Source: Lantana camara (lineage: Eukaryota; Streptophyta; Magnoliopsida; Lamiales; Verbenaceae). Taken from it: a stretch of DNA of 64,000 bases. A program made the position numbers and the translations under genes. The notes below the pieces were generated by a model. That model saw only the letters and a list, made by a program, of their open reading frames with translations. It was not told where the DNA came from and ran no database searches. Below, piece by piece: positions 46,030 through 59,224 of this stretch (position 1 is its first letter; each line of letters opens with the position of its first letter). The DNA is taken from positions 20,853,001 through 20,917,000 of the forward strand of contig CM074856.1 in assembly GCA_037501455.1 (NCBI GenBank), written 5' to 3'.

Positions 46030-48190
46030 TTTTTTTTTTCTCTCGATACGTGTTTAATCCAAGTTTTCCAAAGTTCGTGGAGTATATTTCACTAATAAAA
46101 AATTAAATTTTTCATGGGTGCTTTCACAATATCCTCCGTCATCCATTTCACCACCATGTTCGAATCAATCTCCACATTATTCTTTGAGAAGTGCCCTCTT
46201 CCAAGCTAATGTCAAATCCCTCATGTAAACCCAATAACTCTGCCACATTTATTGAATCTTTACGAAGATTCATAGTGTATCCTAGCACTCATCTTTCGTT
46301 GTCATCTTGAATGACCTCCCTAACCGAATCCCTTATCAAATTTATTCCACGACTACTCAACGAATATTTTATTTTGCTTGTGTCTTTTGTCCTCACTGAT
46401 TAGTATTCAGGCATCAGATAATTCTTTTATGTGGCGAAAAATGACGCTCTTAGACTTCACAATATTCTGATAACTCCACCAGTTTCGTGCTTTCTAAAAA
46501 TTTCAAAGCGTCAAAATTAAGACAATTCACTCTAAACATTCTGGTAATACGCCGATTTGAATTTTGCTATTAAAGCTCTCTTTGAGCTCGTTTGACCCTC
46601 ACAATCCACGAAGATCAGTCTATGCATTAACAATCTTTTCCCACACCCAGAGTGCCAATAGATGACTTCTCAACACGCTATCTAGATCTTCACATCCTGT
46701 GCAACATGTACATACATTACATCCCCCAAAACTCCAGTCATACTTCAGTACATTTATGAGCAAGCTATTATGTTGGAAAAGCCACAAGAAAATTTTGAAC
46801 TTCTGGGCCAAGGTGATTTTCAAGTCCATCTCCGATTTTCACATATGCCTCATCCTCTATAAACAGACTATAGACCGTTTTATAGGAAAATTTATTGTTA
46901 ACCGACCTAATACAGAGTTTCTAATCTCCATTATCATGCAGCGCAATTGGGACGCTAAGAATCTTAGTCATCTCTTTCTTGGGCAGTACTATTTTCAGCT
47001 TATTAAGGTTCTAGTTTTTATCCGTGCCAATGAAATTACATACCATTACTAAGTCCTTTATCCTTCTCATTAATGTTATCTGCAATGATTTTGGTGAGTT
47101 TTCCTTGTGATAATCATCAATCATTCCATAAAGACATCTATTCTATAAATGGTTCCACCATCTGAGTGCTTCTATCAATCCCCTTCCATGTTCGAGAAGC
47201 TATAAGTTGAGGCTCGTGTCCAATGACACATAAGGTGCTAAAAATACATGTGATTTGCTGAAGTTCAATTTGAGGCCCGATTTTTTGCAAAACACCTCAA
47301 CCACACAACGGATGCACATCGCTCCATCCATAGTAGATTTGCAAATCAAGTGAGAGATGTGAGGGTCTTTCTGACATATCATAATTGACTTTCAATGTCC
47401 GATTGAAATAGCCTTCTCAATCATATGTGAAATGTCCCAACCACACTTTAAATACATTTTGTTTTATCTACAGTAGTTTTAGCCCCTACTATTATATTGT
47501 TCGTAAAAAGCAAGTGTGAGATGTGACCTCTGACATACCTTAATTAGCTTCTAGTGTCCGGCTAAAATATCCTTCTAAATCATATACGTAAGTTGTTCCA
47601 TGTAGAGTACAAATAAATAAGGCGAGAGTGATTACCTTATCTAATGCCACACATCCATAGATCCTCGGTCGGTTTATTATTCCACAAAATCTCCGGTTGT
47701 ATCCCATCCATTTTACTCTACTGATATTGATGATTTTTGTATAGAATTTGAAGAAAGTTAGATTTTCTTTAGAACATTTCAATGAGCTTTGTTGTATCAT
47801 TTTCAAAATTAAATTTCAGCGCTATCCCCTTTTTTTTTTCTTTGGAGTGATGTATCATTCATAACACTTTTGAAACATCAAGATATTGTAATGGGTGTCT
47901 CGATCGAGAAAAACACTATTCTGGTTTGGGCTCACAATTTCTTTGATATACGGCTTAAACGGGGTATAATCATATTCGTGATCATTTTGAGCAATACGTT
48001 ACACAACGTAATGGGCCGAATCTCGTTTAAATTTTTGGAGAATTAACTTTCAAAATCAGATAAATAAACGTCTGATAAGCCTTCTTGGGAATTGATATCT
48101 CTCTATGCAATTATTGATGAATTTCACCACCGCGTCTCTTACTATATCCTAATAGGTTTGAAAAAAGTAAGCTCAAACTAATAGGTGATG
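46030..48190 (-). pseudogene. Decayed L1-type LINE (RT, zf-RVT, RNase H)
   Basis: Minus-strand fragments in several frames follow the order of plant L1 ORF2. An RT start lies near 48150-47880 (RPITLCNVLLKMI, then a relic of the SPNQSAF/PGR region). Later RT follows at about 47810-47180 (matching the 'SPYLFVLCME' and 'KSGLKLNFSKS' regions). A zinc-binding RT-associated domain is at 46829-46620 (KFKIFLWLFQHNSL, CNVC). An RNase H relic is at about 46330-46090 (VEIDSNMVVKWMTEDI in pieces). A 10-base A run on the minus strand at 46039-46030 marks the 3' tail. Many stops and shifts are present. The endonuclease and ORF1 are missing, so it was 5'-truncated. Confidence 0.75.
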
Positions 48191-48701
48191 TGGGGATTAT
48201 AATGGATAGCGCTTTGTACAGGTGCATACCACCTTATCGTTGGTGCAAGCTAATACCAACACTCATCACCTTTTTGATAGTATATCCACTGAATAGTTTG
48301 GTGTAGTACTCCCAAATGTGTGCTTTAGTTGGTCATTATTGGTTACTCATTCATCTTCTCGTTATGGTTAAGTGAAACCTCTTTCTTCTCGTTATGGTTG
48401 AGAGATGAAAGAAACGTTAATTGGAGTCAATTAATTCTCAAGTCTTAAAACTAAATAATCTCTTCTTCTTGTAATAGTTAGTTATATTCTGTCATCAATT
48501 ATTTCTCCAAATCTTTCGAATATTTACATTAATTTCTCATACATATTGCTCTAGAAATTTTTTATAAATTTATTTTTTTTTCCTCTTTTTCGCACACAAT
48601 GAAAATTGTTCAATGATCATTGTTCTAGAGCAATGACCCAAAGTCCTATATTTAACACTTAGTCATGCCCTTTATAAATATATTTGTAAATTTCACAATT
48701 G
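48191..48701. other. Unassigned AT-rich stretch in Helitron copy 2
   Basis: I see no gene or named repeat here. It contains a loose repeat of CTTCTCGTTATGGTTRAG near 48355-48405. Confidence 0.5.
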
Positions 48702-48917
48702 TCACTCTAAGAAAATCCCGATGTTAATGTGAGAATTATAACTTAATAAGAGATATGGATTATAAGGTACTACAAATTGGTTATAAAGTTGTTTATTGCG
48801 ATCTTGGACCATCAGTGCGATTCTTCTCCTTCCACAGATCGGATATCCATCTTTACCTTGCGTTCTGTTTTCATAATATGAACATGAGTAACGATATTTA
48901 CATTCTCCATTCATCAT
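48702..48917 (-). pseudogene. Helitron Rep (replication initiator) fragment
   Basis: A 71-codon piece reads TQGKDGYPICGRRR and, after a short gap, VVPYNPYLLLSYNSHINI. It closely resembles the conserved segment of plant Helitron Rep-helicase proteins just ahead of the catalytic two-tyrosine region. The Rep catalytic motifs and the helicase are absent. It lies on the same strand as the Helitron ends, which independently supports the Helitron call. It is a relic without function. Confidence 0.72.
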
Positions 48918-48998
48918 ACAAAAATTATTTAAGTTATTTCATCTACATGATTTATGCGCCATGTGTTTTATAACTCACTCATAAAGTTGGGGATTCTT

Positions 48999-50212
48999 TT
49001 CCTAATAAAAAAAATTTACACAAAAAATTGATCAAGCTGATTGTGTGCTATAATTTTATATTTCAACCCAAAAACTATCAAAATATGAGCATATGACAAC
49101 CATTTCTTTTGAAACTTGATTGTATGAATATGTCCAACCACATTTTCAGAAATCTCCTTACTGAATAAGTGATATTTTAAATTTTGTAACTTTTCTCAAA
49201 AAATTTGTGACGTCTTTCAAATCATGATCACTAAATGATACAATTAACAGCTGATCATTGAGTGACATCATTATTGAATCAAAATATTATTTGGGTTTGT
49301 CCTTAATTTGGTATGTGCGTCTATATATATCAAAATCAACTATTCTTTCTTTTAACTAACTATTTTTTATCTCTTTTTAATTCTCTATTTGCTATTGATC
49401 TTGCATTCCATTTTTTATTTATATTTCTCTAACGAACATTATTTAAGATTTATATTAATATTTTACTATTTATTTTATATATATATAGTAGAAATAATTA
49501 AAAGAGTAAATTAATATAAAAAACTCAACGAATGTTTAATTGAACACCATAAAAATAATTTATAAAATTAAATTATATCTTATTTTTACATGCACACATA
49601 TTAAGTTTCCTTAGAATTATTAATTTAAAGTAACTTTGGTCTGACGATCTGCAATTCTAAATTGTGGTATATATTAAATGTAAGAAATCAGAAACCCTAT
49701 TTATACTATTTAATATATATAGACTATGTTAATTATCCTATCTAAATAACATTTACACATTTAATTTATATTTTATTATATAAACTAATGAAATATTATA
49801 TAGTTAATTATATTTAGATAATTATAATTATATTAATATTAGTTAATTTAAAATTATTTTATATAAATTATTCAATTATATTATTTTGATAATTAGATAT
49901 GTTTATAAAATTATAATATCATTATAATTAAAGAAAGTTTATGGACTTAGATAATTAGAATTATGGAGTTATATAATTAGAATTACATTAGGATCGATTT
50001 ATTGAAACTTATCTTATTTAACTCATTCAATTTAGATCATATTTTATTTTAGTTGATTATCAAATTTTATTAAAATTATAAAGTGAATTAATTTAATGTT
50101 TTCCAATTCGTTAGATATATCTTATTATAACATTTTAAATTATAGAGTTTTAAATTAAAAAATAGACAACTTATATTATAAGTTTTGAATACAATTAACT
50201 AATATATTAATA
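48999..50212. other. AT-rich Helitron body shared with copy 1
   Basis: This stretch is non-coding and matches 20479-22171, except that the 485-bp segment is present once. It is built mostly of A/T tracts, and I see no gene. Confidence 0.8.
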
Positions 50213-50783
50213 GGGTTAATTACAGATAGCTCCCACGGGAGTATTAGAAACTATAACTTGTGATCCTCTTAGTCAAACAATTACACATACACCCATTAAG
50301 GAGTTTGAAAATTACACAAAACACCCATGAATTAAGGTTCTTTTAAATATTTTATGACATAATCAAAATTTTAACTTGATTTCCCTATTTTGACCCTACA
50401 TTTAGTATATATTTGAATTGGTATTGAAAATTTAAATTTAGTAAATTAAATCATTAATTAATATAAAATAATATGATTTTGTCATTTTAAATATTAAATT
50501 ATATATATAAAAAATCTAAATTTAATGGGTTAAATATAATATTAGAAAACGTAATATATATATATATATATATATATAAAGTGGCAATATATAATTAATA
50601 TATATATAATAATGTAATATTTATCTATGTTATATATCATACATATTACATATCAGTATGTATGAATATATATGTATATTGGCGTGTTATATATATACGT
50701 ATGAATGAATATATGTATTGTTGTGCGGTGGTGGTGTAATTAATATATATATACATAAATATTACTTTATTATATATATTTAT

Positions 50784-50815
<32 letters not shown>

Positions 50816-51194
50816 CTCTATATAACATCATTTTCTAAATATTATATTTAACCCATTAAATTCATATTTATTATATATAATTTAATATTTGAAATGATAA
50901 ATCATATCATCTCATATTAATTAATGATTATTTATTAAATTTAGATTTTTAATACCAATCTAGATATAGTTAGGAATAATTATTAAAATAAAAATTGTTA
51001 TACTAAATGAATGGGTAAAATAGAAAAATCAAGTAAAAGTTTGATAATGTCATCAAAAATTCAAAAGAACCCTAATTTATGGGTGTTTTGTGTAACTTTC
51101 AAACTCCTCAATGGGTGTATATGTAATTGTTTGACTAAGAGGGCCACAAGTTGTAATTTCTAATACTCTCATGGGGTCTATATGTAATTAACCC
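50213..51194. mobile_element. MITE with long terminal inverted repeats, copy 2
   Basis: This 982-bp element has ends GGGTTAATTAC and GTAATTAACCC. The target duplication TATATTAATA (50203-50212, 51195-51204) is perfect over 10 bp. It sits at the same Helitron site as copy 1, so the insertion preceded the duplication of the Helitron. Confidence 0.82.
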
Positions 51195-51874
51195 TATATT
51201 AATATTAAAACAGTCCTTGTTAAACTAATTTTTTTTTAAAAAAGTTAAAAAAGTTTTAATTCTACAAAGAGTCCTATTATAAGTTAATAAGTACTTTTTA
51301 AATATAGTTAAATTAATAATTTATAATATGTAATTACATAGTTATCCCTAACTAATAGTTATTCATATAATTATTATGAGGGTATTTTAGGCGATCCGTA
51401 TTTTGTAAGAAACAACTCGCACTTTTATAATATACATAGATATAGATTAGGGGATTTAGAAAAAATAAAAAGTTTATTGGGAAAGTAAAACATAGAATTT
51501 TTAAATAGGGGAGTTTAGGATAAATTTTAGAGAGAGTTGATTCTTATAATTTACTATCCCAAAAATTATCAGCAAAACTATTTTGTAGAATTTGCCACCT
51601 AAACTATTCATTTTTTTTAGACTTTACTACCTGAGCTGGAAAAGTACCAACACAGCCTCATTTTGGGCATGTGTTGGGCACATGATGCCTTTATCGGAAT
51701 ATTTTGGTCGAAAAATCCAACTTAGGTGGAAAAGTGTAAAATTTAAAAGTTGAGGTGGTGATCGGAAAAAAAAAAAAGAATATTTAGATGGCAAAGTCTA
51801 AAAAATAGAATAATTCAGATTTAAAAAAAAAAAAAAAAGCCTCCAAAACTTTTTCAAAAAAGGGACTATATTTT

Positions 51875-51946
51875 AGCCGTGGCTGGGACTTGAACCCAGG
51901 ACATCCAAAGATGTCGAATTTCATCAAATCATATTGCTACAACGGA
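51875..51946 (-). other. tRNA-like sequence, array monomer 1
   Basis: The T arm is intact. The acceptor 5' end has one extra change (plus strand ACGGA at the end in place of ACGGC). Confidence 0.5.
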
Positions 51947-53322
51947 TTACTCTTTCATTTACTGTCTAGTATAGTATTTATCTTTTTGCTACTAATCTAG
52001 TTTCGTTACCATAACTATGAAATAATATTAACATAATAACATGATTTATTTATCCAAAGTCTTGAGTTGGGTGTACGCAGTTGGTACGAGTGATTTTATA
52101 AGTGAAATGGCGCCTAATCCCAGGTTTATGAAATTATAAACTATAATTGTATAATTATTTTTTCAAATCGAACGGTTTAGTTGAATGGTACCATTACATA
52201 GGTGGTGGATTGGTGGTTGGATAGATTATATATATAATTTTTAGTAAGACTCTTTTATACTCATAATTTTACTTCAATAAACAAAAAAAAATATAAAGAA
52301 AACAACAAATTTTTAATTTATAACGTATTGCAACACTAATGCATAATGGTTTCAAAGTTATATATATATATATTATTAAATAAATAAAATAATCATATTA
52401 ATATTAATCTTGCAGTATAATTTTGTTGTTTATTAAACAACTTGTATAATTAATTCAACACAAAAATATTAGAATTAATTTATTCAAAAGTTTATAAGAT
52501 ATAATTAATACTATTAGAATTAATATTATTCAAAAGCTTATAAGATTATAATTATATAGTGGTTTATAATTAAAGAAAGATTTATACAATTATATTTTGA
52601 TTAGAATTACATGAAGATAATTAAGAGTTTGATTATAACGAAATATCCTGGAAGAATATTTATATATTTAGTATTTTACAAAACTACCCTTAATTATAAT
52701 TTACTGAAAATCTTACAATAAGAGTAGTTTGGTCAATCACAAAAAGAATATTTACGTATCAATTTAGTATTTTACAAAAATACCCTTAATTGTATTTTAC
52801 TATAAAACTTATAATAAGCGTATTTTGACCTATCTCAAAGTTTCAAGAAACTAAAAACCCCAACTCGCATTTTTATAATATGTATAGATATAGATTAGGG
52901 GATTTAGAAAAAATAAAAAGTGTATTGGGAAAGTAACACATAGAATTTTCAAATAGGGTAGTTTAGGATAAATTATAGAGATAGTTGATTCTTATAATTT
53001 ACTGTCCCAAAAATTATTAGTAAAACTATTTTGTAGAATTTGCCACCTAAACTATTCATTTTTTTTTTACTTTACTAGCTGGGCTGGAAAAGTACCACAT
53101 CACCCTCACTTTAGGCATGCGCTGGGCACATGATGCCTTTATCGAAATTATTTGGTCGAAAAATCCAACTTAGGTGAAAAAGTGTAAACTTTAAAAGATG
53201 AGATGGTGATCGGAAATAAAAAAAAAAAGAATATTTAGATGGTAAAGTTTAAAAAATAGACTAATTCAGGTGTGAAAAAAAAAAAAAACTCCAAAACTTT
53301 TTCAAAAAAGAGAGTATATTTT

Positions 53323-53394
53323 AGCCATGGCTGGGACTTGAACCCAGGACATCCAAAGATGTCGAATTTGAGCAAATCATAGTGCTACAACGGC
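53323..53394 (-). other. tRNA-like sequence, array monomer 2
   Basis: The acceptor 3' strand carries one change (plus strand AGCCATGG). The T arm is intact. Confidence 0.5.
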
Positions 53395-54782
53395 TTACTT
53401 TTTCATTTACTGACTAGTATAGTATTTTTCTTTTTGCTACTAATCTAGTTTCATTACCATAACTATGAAATAATATTAACGTAATAACATGATTTATTTA
53501 TCCAAAGTCTTGAGTAGGGTGTACGCAGTTGGTGCGGGTGATTTTATATGTGAAATGGCGCCTAATCCCAGGTTTAAAAAATTATAAACTATAATTGCAT
53601 AATTATTTTTTCAAATCGAACGGTTTAGGTTGAGTGGTACCATTACATAGGTGGTGGATTGGTGGTTTGACAGATTATATATATAATTTTTAAAAAACCT
53701 CTTTTATACTCATAATTTTACTTCAATAAACAAAAAAAAATATAAAGCAAATGACAAATTTTTAATTTATAACGTATTGCAACACTAATGCATAATGGTT
53801 TCAAAGTTATACATATATATATTATTAAATAAATAAAATAATCTTATTAATATAAATCATGTAGTATAATTTTGTTGTTTATCAAACAACTTGTATAATT
53901 AATTCAATACAAAAATATTAGAATTAATTTATTCAAAAGTTTATAAGATATAATTAATACTATTAGAATTAATTTTATTCAAAAGCTTATAAGATTATAA
54001 ATATATAGTGATTCATAATTAAAGAAAGATTTATACAATTATATTTTGATTAGAATTACATGAAGATAATTAAGAGTTTGATTATAACGAAATATCCTGG
54101 AAGAATATTTATATATTTAGTATTTTACAAAACTACCCTTAATTATATTTTACTGAAAATTTTACAATAAGAGTATTTTGGTCAATCACAAAAAGAATAT
54201 TCACGTATCAATTTAGTATTTTACCAAAATACCCTTAATTGTATTTTACAATAAAACTTACAATAAGCGTAGTTTGACCGATCTCAAAGTTTCAAGAAAC
54301 TAAAAACCCCAACTCGCATTTTTATAATATATATAGATATAGATTAGGGGATTTAGAAAAAATAAAAAGTGTATTGGGAAAGTAACACATAGAATTTTCA
54401 AATAGGGTAGTTTAGGATAAATTATAGAGATAGTTGATTCTTATAATTTATTGTCCCAAAAATTATTAGCAAAACTATTTTGTAGAATTTGCCACCTAAA
54501 CTTTTCATATATTTTTTTTTTTTTTTGACTTTACTACCTGCGCTGGAAAAGTACCACATCACCCTCACTTTAGGCATGTGCTGGGCACATGATGCCTTTA
54601 TCGAAATTATTTGGTCAAAAAATCCAACTTAGGTGAAAAATTGTAAACTTTAAAAGATGAGATGGTGATCGGGAATAAAAAAAAAAAGAATATTTAGATG
54701 GCAAAGTTAAAAAAATAGACTAATTCAGATTGAAAAGAAAAAAAAAAACTCCAAAAATTTTTCAAAAAAAAGAGTATATTTT

Positions 54783-54854
54783 AGCCGTGGCTGGGACTTG
54801 AACCCAGGACATCCAAAGATGTCGAATTTGAGCAAATCATATTGCTACAACGGC
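54783..54854 (-). other. tRNA-like sequence, array monomer 3
   Basis: This is the standard copy. From monomer 2 on, the copies have GAGCAAATC where the scattered monomers have GATCAAATC. Confidence 0.55.
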
Positions 54855-56241
54855 TTACTCTTTCATTTACTGACTGCTATAGTATTTATCTTTTTGCTAA
54901 TAATCTAGTTCCATTACCATAACTATGAAATAATATTAACGTAATAACATGATTTATTTATCCAAAGTCTTGAGTAGGGTGTACGCAGTTGGTGCGGGTG
55001 ATTTTATATGTGAAATGGCGCCTAATCCCAGGTTTATAAAATTATAAACTATAATTGCATAATTATTTTTTCAAATCGAACGGTTTAGATTGAGTGGTAC
55101 CATTACATAGGTGGTGGATTGGTGGTTTGACAGATTATATATATAATTTTTAAAAAACCTCTTTTATACTCATAATTTTACTTCATTAAACAAAAAAAAA
55201 TATAAAGCAAATGACAAATTTTTAATTTGTAACGTATTGCAACACTAATGCATAATGGTTTCAAAGTTATACATATATATATTATTAAATAAATAAAATA
55301 ATCTTATTAATATAAATCATGTAGTATAATTTTGTTGTTTATCAAACAACTTGTATAATTAATTCAACACAAAAATATTAGAATTAATTTATTCAAAAGT
55401 TTATAAGATATAATTAATACTATTAGAATTAATTTTATTCAAAAGCTTATAAGATTATAAATATATAGTGATTCATAATTAAAGAAAGATTTATACAATT
55501 ATATTTTGATTAGAATTACATGAAGATAATTAAGAGTTTGATTATAACGAAATATCCTGGAAGAATATTTATATATTTAGTATTTTACAAAACTACCCTT
55601 AATTATATTTTACTGAAAATTTTACAATAAGAGTATTTTGGTCAATCACAAAAAGAATATTCACGTATCAATTTAGTATTTTACCAAAATACCCTTAATT
55701 GTATTTTACAATAAAACTTACAATAAGCATAGTTTGACCGATCTCAAAGTTTCAAGAAACTAAAAACCCCAACTCGCATTTTTATAATATATATAGATAT
55801 AGATTAGGGGATTTAGAAAAAATAAAAAGTGTATTGGGAAAGTAACACATAGAATTTTCAAATAGGGTAGTTTAGGATAAATTATAGAGATAGTTGATTC
55901 TTATAATTTATTGTCCCAAAAATTATTAGCAAAACTATTTTGTAGAATTTGCCACCTAAACTTTTCATATATTTTTTTTTTTTTGACTTTACTACCTGCG
56001 CTGGAAAAGTACCACATCACCCTCACTTTAGGCATGTGCTGGGCACATGATGCCTTTATCGAAATTATTTGGTCAAAAAATCCAACTTAGGTGAAAAATT
56101 GTAAACTTTAAAAGATGAGATGGTGATCGGGAATAAAAAAAAAAAAGAATATTTAGATGGCAAAGTTAAAAAAATAGACTAATTCAGATTGAAAAGAAAA
56201 AAAAAAACTCCAAAAATTTTTCAAAAAAAAGAGTATATTTT

Positions 56242-56313
56242 AGCCGTGGCTGGGACTTGAACCCAGGACATCCAAAGATGTCGAATTTGAGCAAATCATA
56301 TTGCTACAACGGC
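56242..56313 (-). other. tRNA-like sequence, array monomer 4
   Basis: It matches monomer 3. Confidence 0.55.
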
Positions 56314-57699
56314 TTACTCTTTCATTTACTGACTACTATAGTATTTATCTTTTTGCCAATAATCTAGTTTCATTACCATAACTATGAAATAATATTAACG
56401 TAATAACATGATTTATTTATCCAAAGTCTTGAGTAGGGTGTGCGCAGTTGGTGCGGGTGATTTTATATGTGAAATGGCGCCTAATCCCAGGTTTATAAAA
56501 TTATAAACTATAATTGCATAATTATTTTTTCAAATCGAACGGTTTAGATTGAGTGGTACCATTACATAGGTGGTGGATTGGTGGTTTGACAGATTATACA
56601 TATAATTTTTAATAAAACTCTTTTATACTCATAATTTTACTTCAATAAACAAAAAAAAATATAAAGAAAATGACAAATTTTTAATTTATAACGTATTGCA
56701 TCACTAATGCGTAATGGTTTCAAAGTTATACATATATATATTATTAAATAAATAAAATAATCTTATTAATATAAATCATGTAGTATAATTTTGTTGTTTA
56801 TTAAACAACTTGTATAATTAATTCAACACAAAAATATTAGAATTAATTTATTCTAAAGTTTATAAGATATAATTAATACTATTAGAATTAATTTTATTCA
56901 AAAGCTTATAAGATTATAATTATATAGTGATTTATAATTAAAGAAAGATTTATACAATTATATTTTGATTAGAATTACATGAAGATAATTATGAGTTTGA
57001 TTATAACGAAATATCTTGGAAGAATATTTATATATTTAGTATTTTACAAAACTACCCTTAATTATATTTTACTGAAAATCTTACAATAAGAGTATTTTGA
57101 TCAATCACAAAAAGAATATTTACGTATCAATTTAGTATTTTACCAAAATACCCTTAATTGTATTTTACTATAAAACTTACAATAAGCGTATTTTGACCGA
57201 TCTCAAAGTTTCAAGAAACTAAAAACCCCAACTCGCATTTTTATAATATATATATAGATATAGATTAGGGGATTTAGAAAAAATAAAAAGTGTATTGGGA
57301 AAGTAACACATAGAATTTTCAAATAGGGTAGTTTAGGATAAATTATAGAGATAGTTGATTCTTATAATTTACTGTCCCAAAAATTATTAGCAAAACTATT
57401 TTGTAGAATTTGCCACCTAAACTTTTCATTTTTTTTTTTTTTTTGACTTTACTACCTGCGCTGGAAAAGTACCACATCACCCTCACTTTAGGCATGTGCA
57501 GGGCACATGATGCCTTTATCGAAATTATTTGGTCAAAAAATCCAACTTAGGTGAAAATTTGTAAACTTTAAAAGATGAGATGGTGATCGGGAATAAAAAA
57601 AAAAAGAATATTTAGATGGCAAAGTTAAAAAATTAGACTAATTCAGATTGAAAAGAAAAAAAAAACTCCAAAAATTTTTCAAAAAAAAGAGTATATTTT

Positions 57700-57771
57700 A
57701 GCCGTGGCTGGGACTTGAACCCAGGACATCCAAAGATGTCGAATTTGAGCAAATCATATTGCTACAACGGC
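57700..57771 (-). other. tRNA-like sequence, array monomer 5
   Basis: It matches monomer 3. A T8 run lies just downstream on the minus strand. Confidence 0.55.
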
Positions 57772-59152
57772 TTACTCTTTCATTTACTGACTACTATAGT
57801 ATTTATCTTTTTGCTAATAATCTAGTTTCATTACCATAACTATGAAATAATATTAACGTAATAACATGATTTATTTATCCAAAGTCTTGAGTAGGGTGTA
57901 CGCAGTTGGTGCGGGTGATTTTATATGTGAAATGGCGCCTAATCCCAGGTTTATAAAATTATAAACTATAATTGCATAATTATTTTTTCAAATCGAACGG
58001 TTTAGATTGAGTGGTACCATTACATAGGTGGTGGATTGGTGGTTTGACAGATTATATATATAATTTTCAAAAAACCTCTTTTATACTCATAATTTTACTT
58101 CAATAAACAAAAAAAATATAAAGAAAATGACAAATTTTTAATTTATAACGTATTGCAACACTAATGCATAATGGTTTCAAAGTTATACATATATATATTA
58201 TTAAATAAATAAAATAATCTTATTAATATAAATCATGTAGTATAATTTTGTTGTTTATTAAACAACTTGTATAATTAATTCAACACAAAAATATTAGAAT
58301 TAATTTATTCTAAAGTTTATAAGATATAATTAATACTATTAGAATTAATTTTATTCAAAAGCTTATAAGATTATAATTATATAGTGATTTATAATTAAAG
58401 AAAGATTTATACAATTATATTTTGATTAGAATTACATGAAGATAATTATGAGTTTGATTATAACGAAATATCTTGGAAGAATATTTATATATTTAGTATT
58501 TTACAAAACTACCCTTAATTATATTTTACTGAAAATCTTACAATAAGAGTATTTTGATCAATCACAAAAAGAATATTTACGTATCAATTTAGTATTTTAC
58601 AACAATACCCTTAATTGTATTTTACTATAAAACTTACAATAAGCGTATTTTGACCGATCTCAAAGTTTCAAGAAACTAAAAACCCCAACTCGCATTTTTA
58701 TAATATATATAGATATAGATTAGGGGATTTAGAAAAAATAAAAAGTGTATTGGGAAAGTAACACATAGAATTTTCAAATAGGGTAGTTTAGGATAAATTA
58801 TAGAGATAGTTGATTCTTATAATTTACTGTCCCAAAAATTATTAGCAAAACTATTTTGTAGAATTTGCCACCTAAACTTTTCATTTTTTTTTTTTTTGAC
58901 TTTACTACCTGCGCTGGAAAAGTACCACATCACCCTCACTTTAGGCATGTGCAGGGCACATGATGCCTTTATCGAAATTATTTGGTCAAAAAATCCAACT
59001 TAGGTGAAAATTTGTAAACTTTAAAAGATGAGATGGTGATCGGGAATAAAAAAAAAAAGAATATTTAGATGGCAAAGTTAAAAAATTAGACTAATTCAGA
59101 TTGAAAAGAAAAAAAAAACTCCAAAAATTTTTCAAAAAAAAGAGTATATTTT

Positions 59153-59224
59153 AGCCGTGGCTGGGACTTGAACCCAGGACATCCAAAGATGTCGAATTTG
59201 AGCAAATCATATTGCTACAACGGC
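59153..59224 (-). other. tRNA-like sequence, array monomer 6
   Basis: It matches monomer 3. Confidence 0.55.

Larger units (their letters stand above)
45924..51440 (-). mobile_element. Helitron copy 2, complete ends
   Basis: Read on the minus strand, it starts TCTATGTATATTATAAAAG at 51440. It ends with a hairpin (45951-45935, stem AACGTG/CACGTT, 5-nt loop), seven bases and CTAG (45927-45924). It sits between host A and T without a target duplication. Joining the flanks gives CTTTTATAATATA plus TATAGATTAGGGG, exactly the uninterrupted satellite sequence near 44415-44440. TC start, 3' hairpin, CTRR end and A/T insertion are the Helitron hallmarks. Contents in element order: MITE, AT-rich DNA, Rep relic, LINE relic. 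It is non-autonomous: only a fragment of Rep remains and no helicase was seen. Confidence 0.8.

Noticed and set aside
46699..47052. 117-codon plus-strand frame
   Set aside because: It is antisense to the LINE zf-RVT relic. The minus strand has the recognisable domain order.
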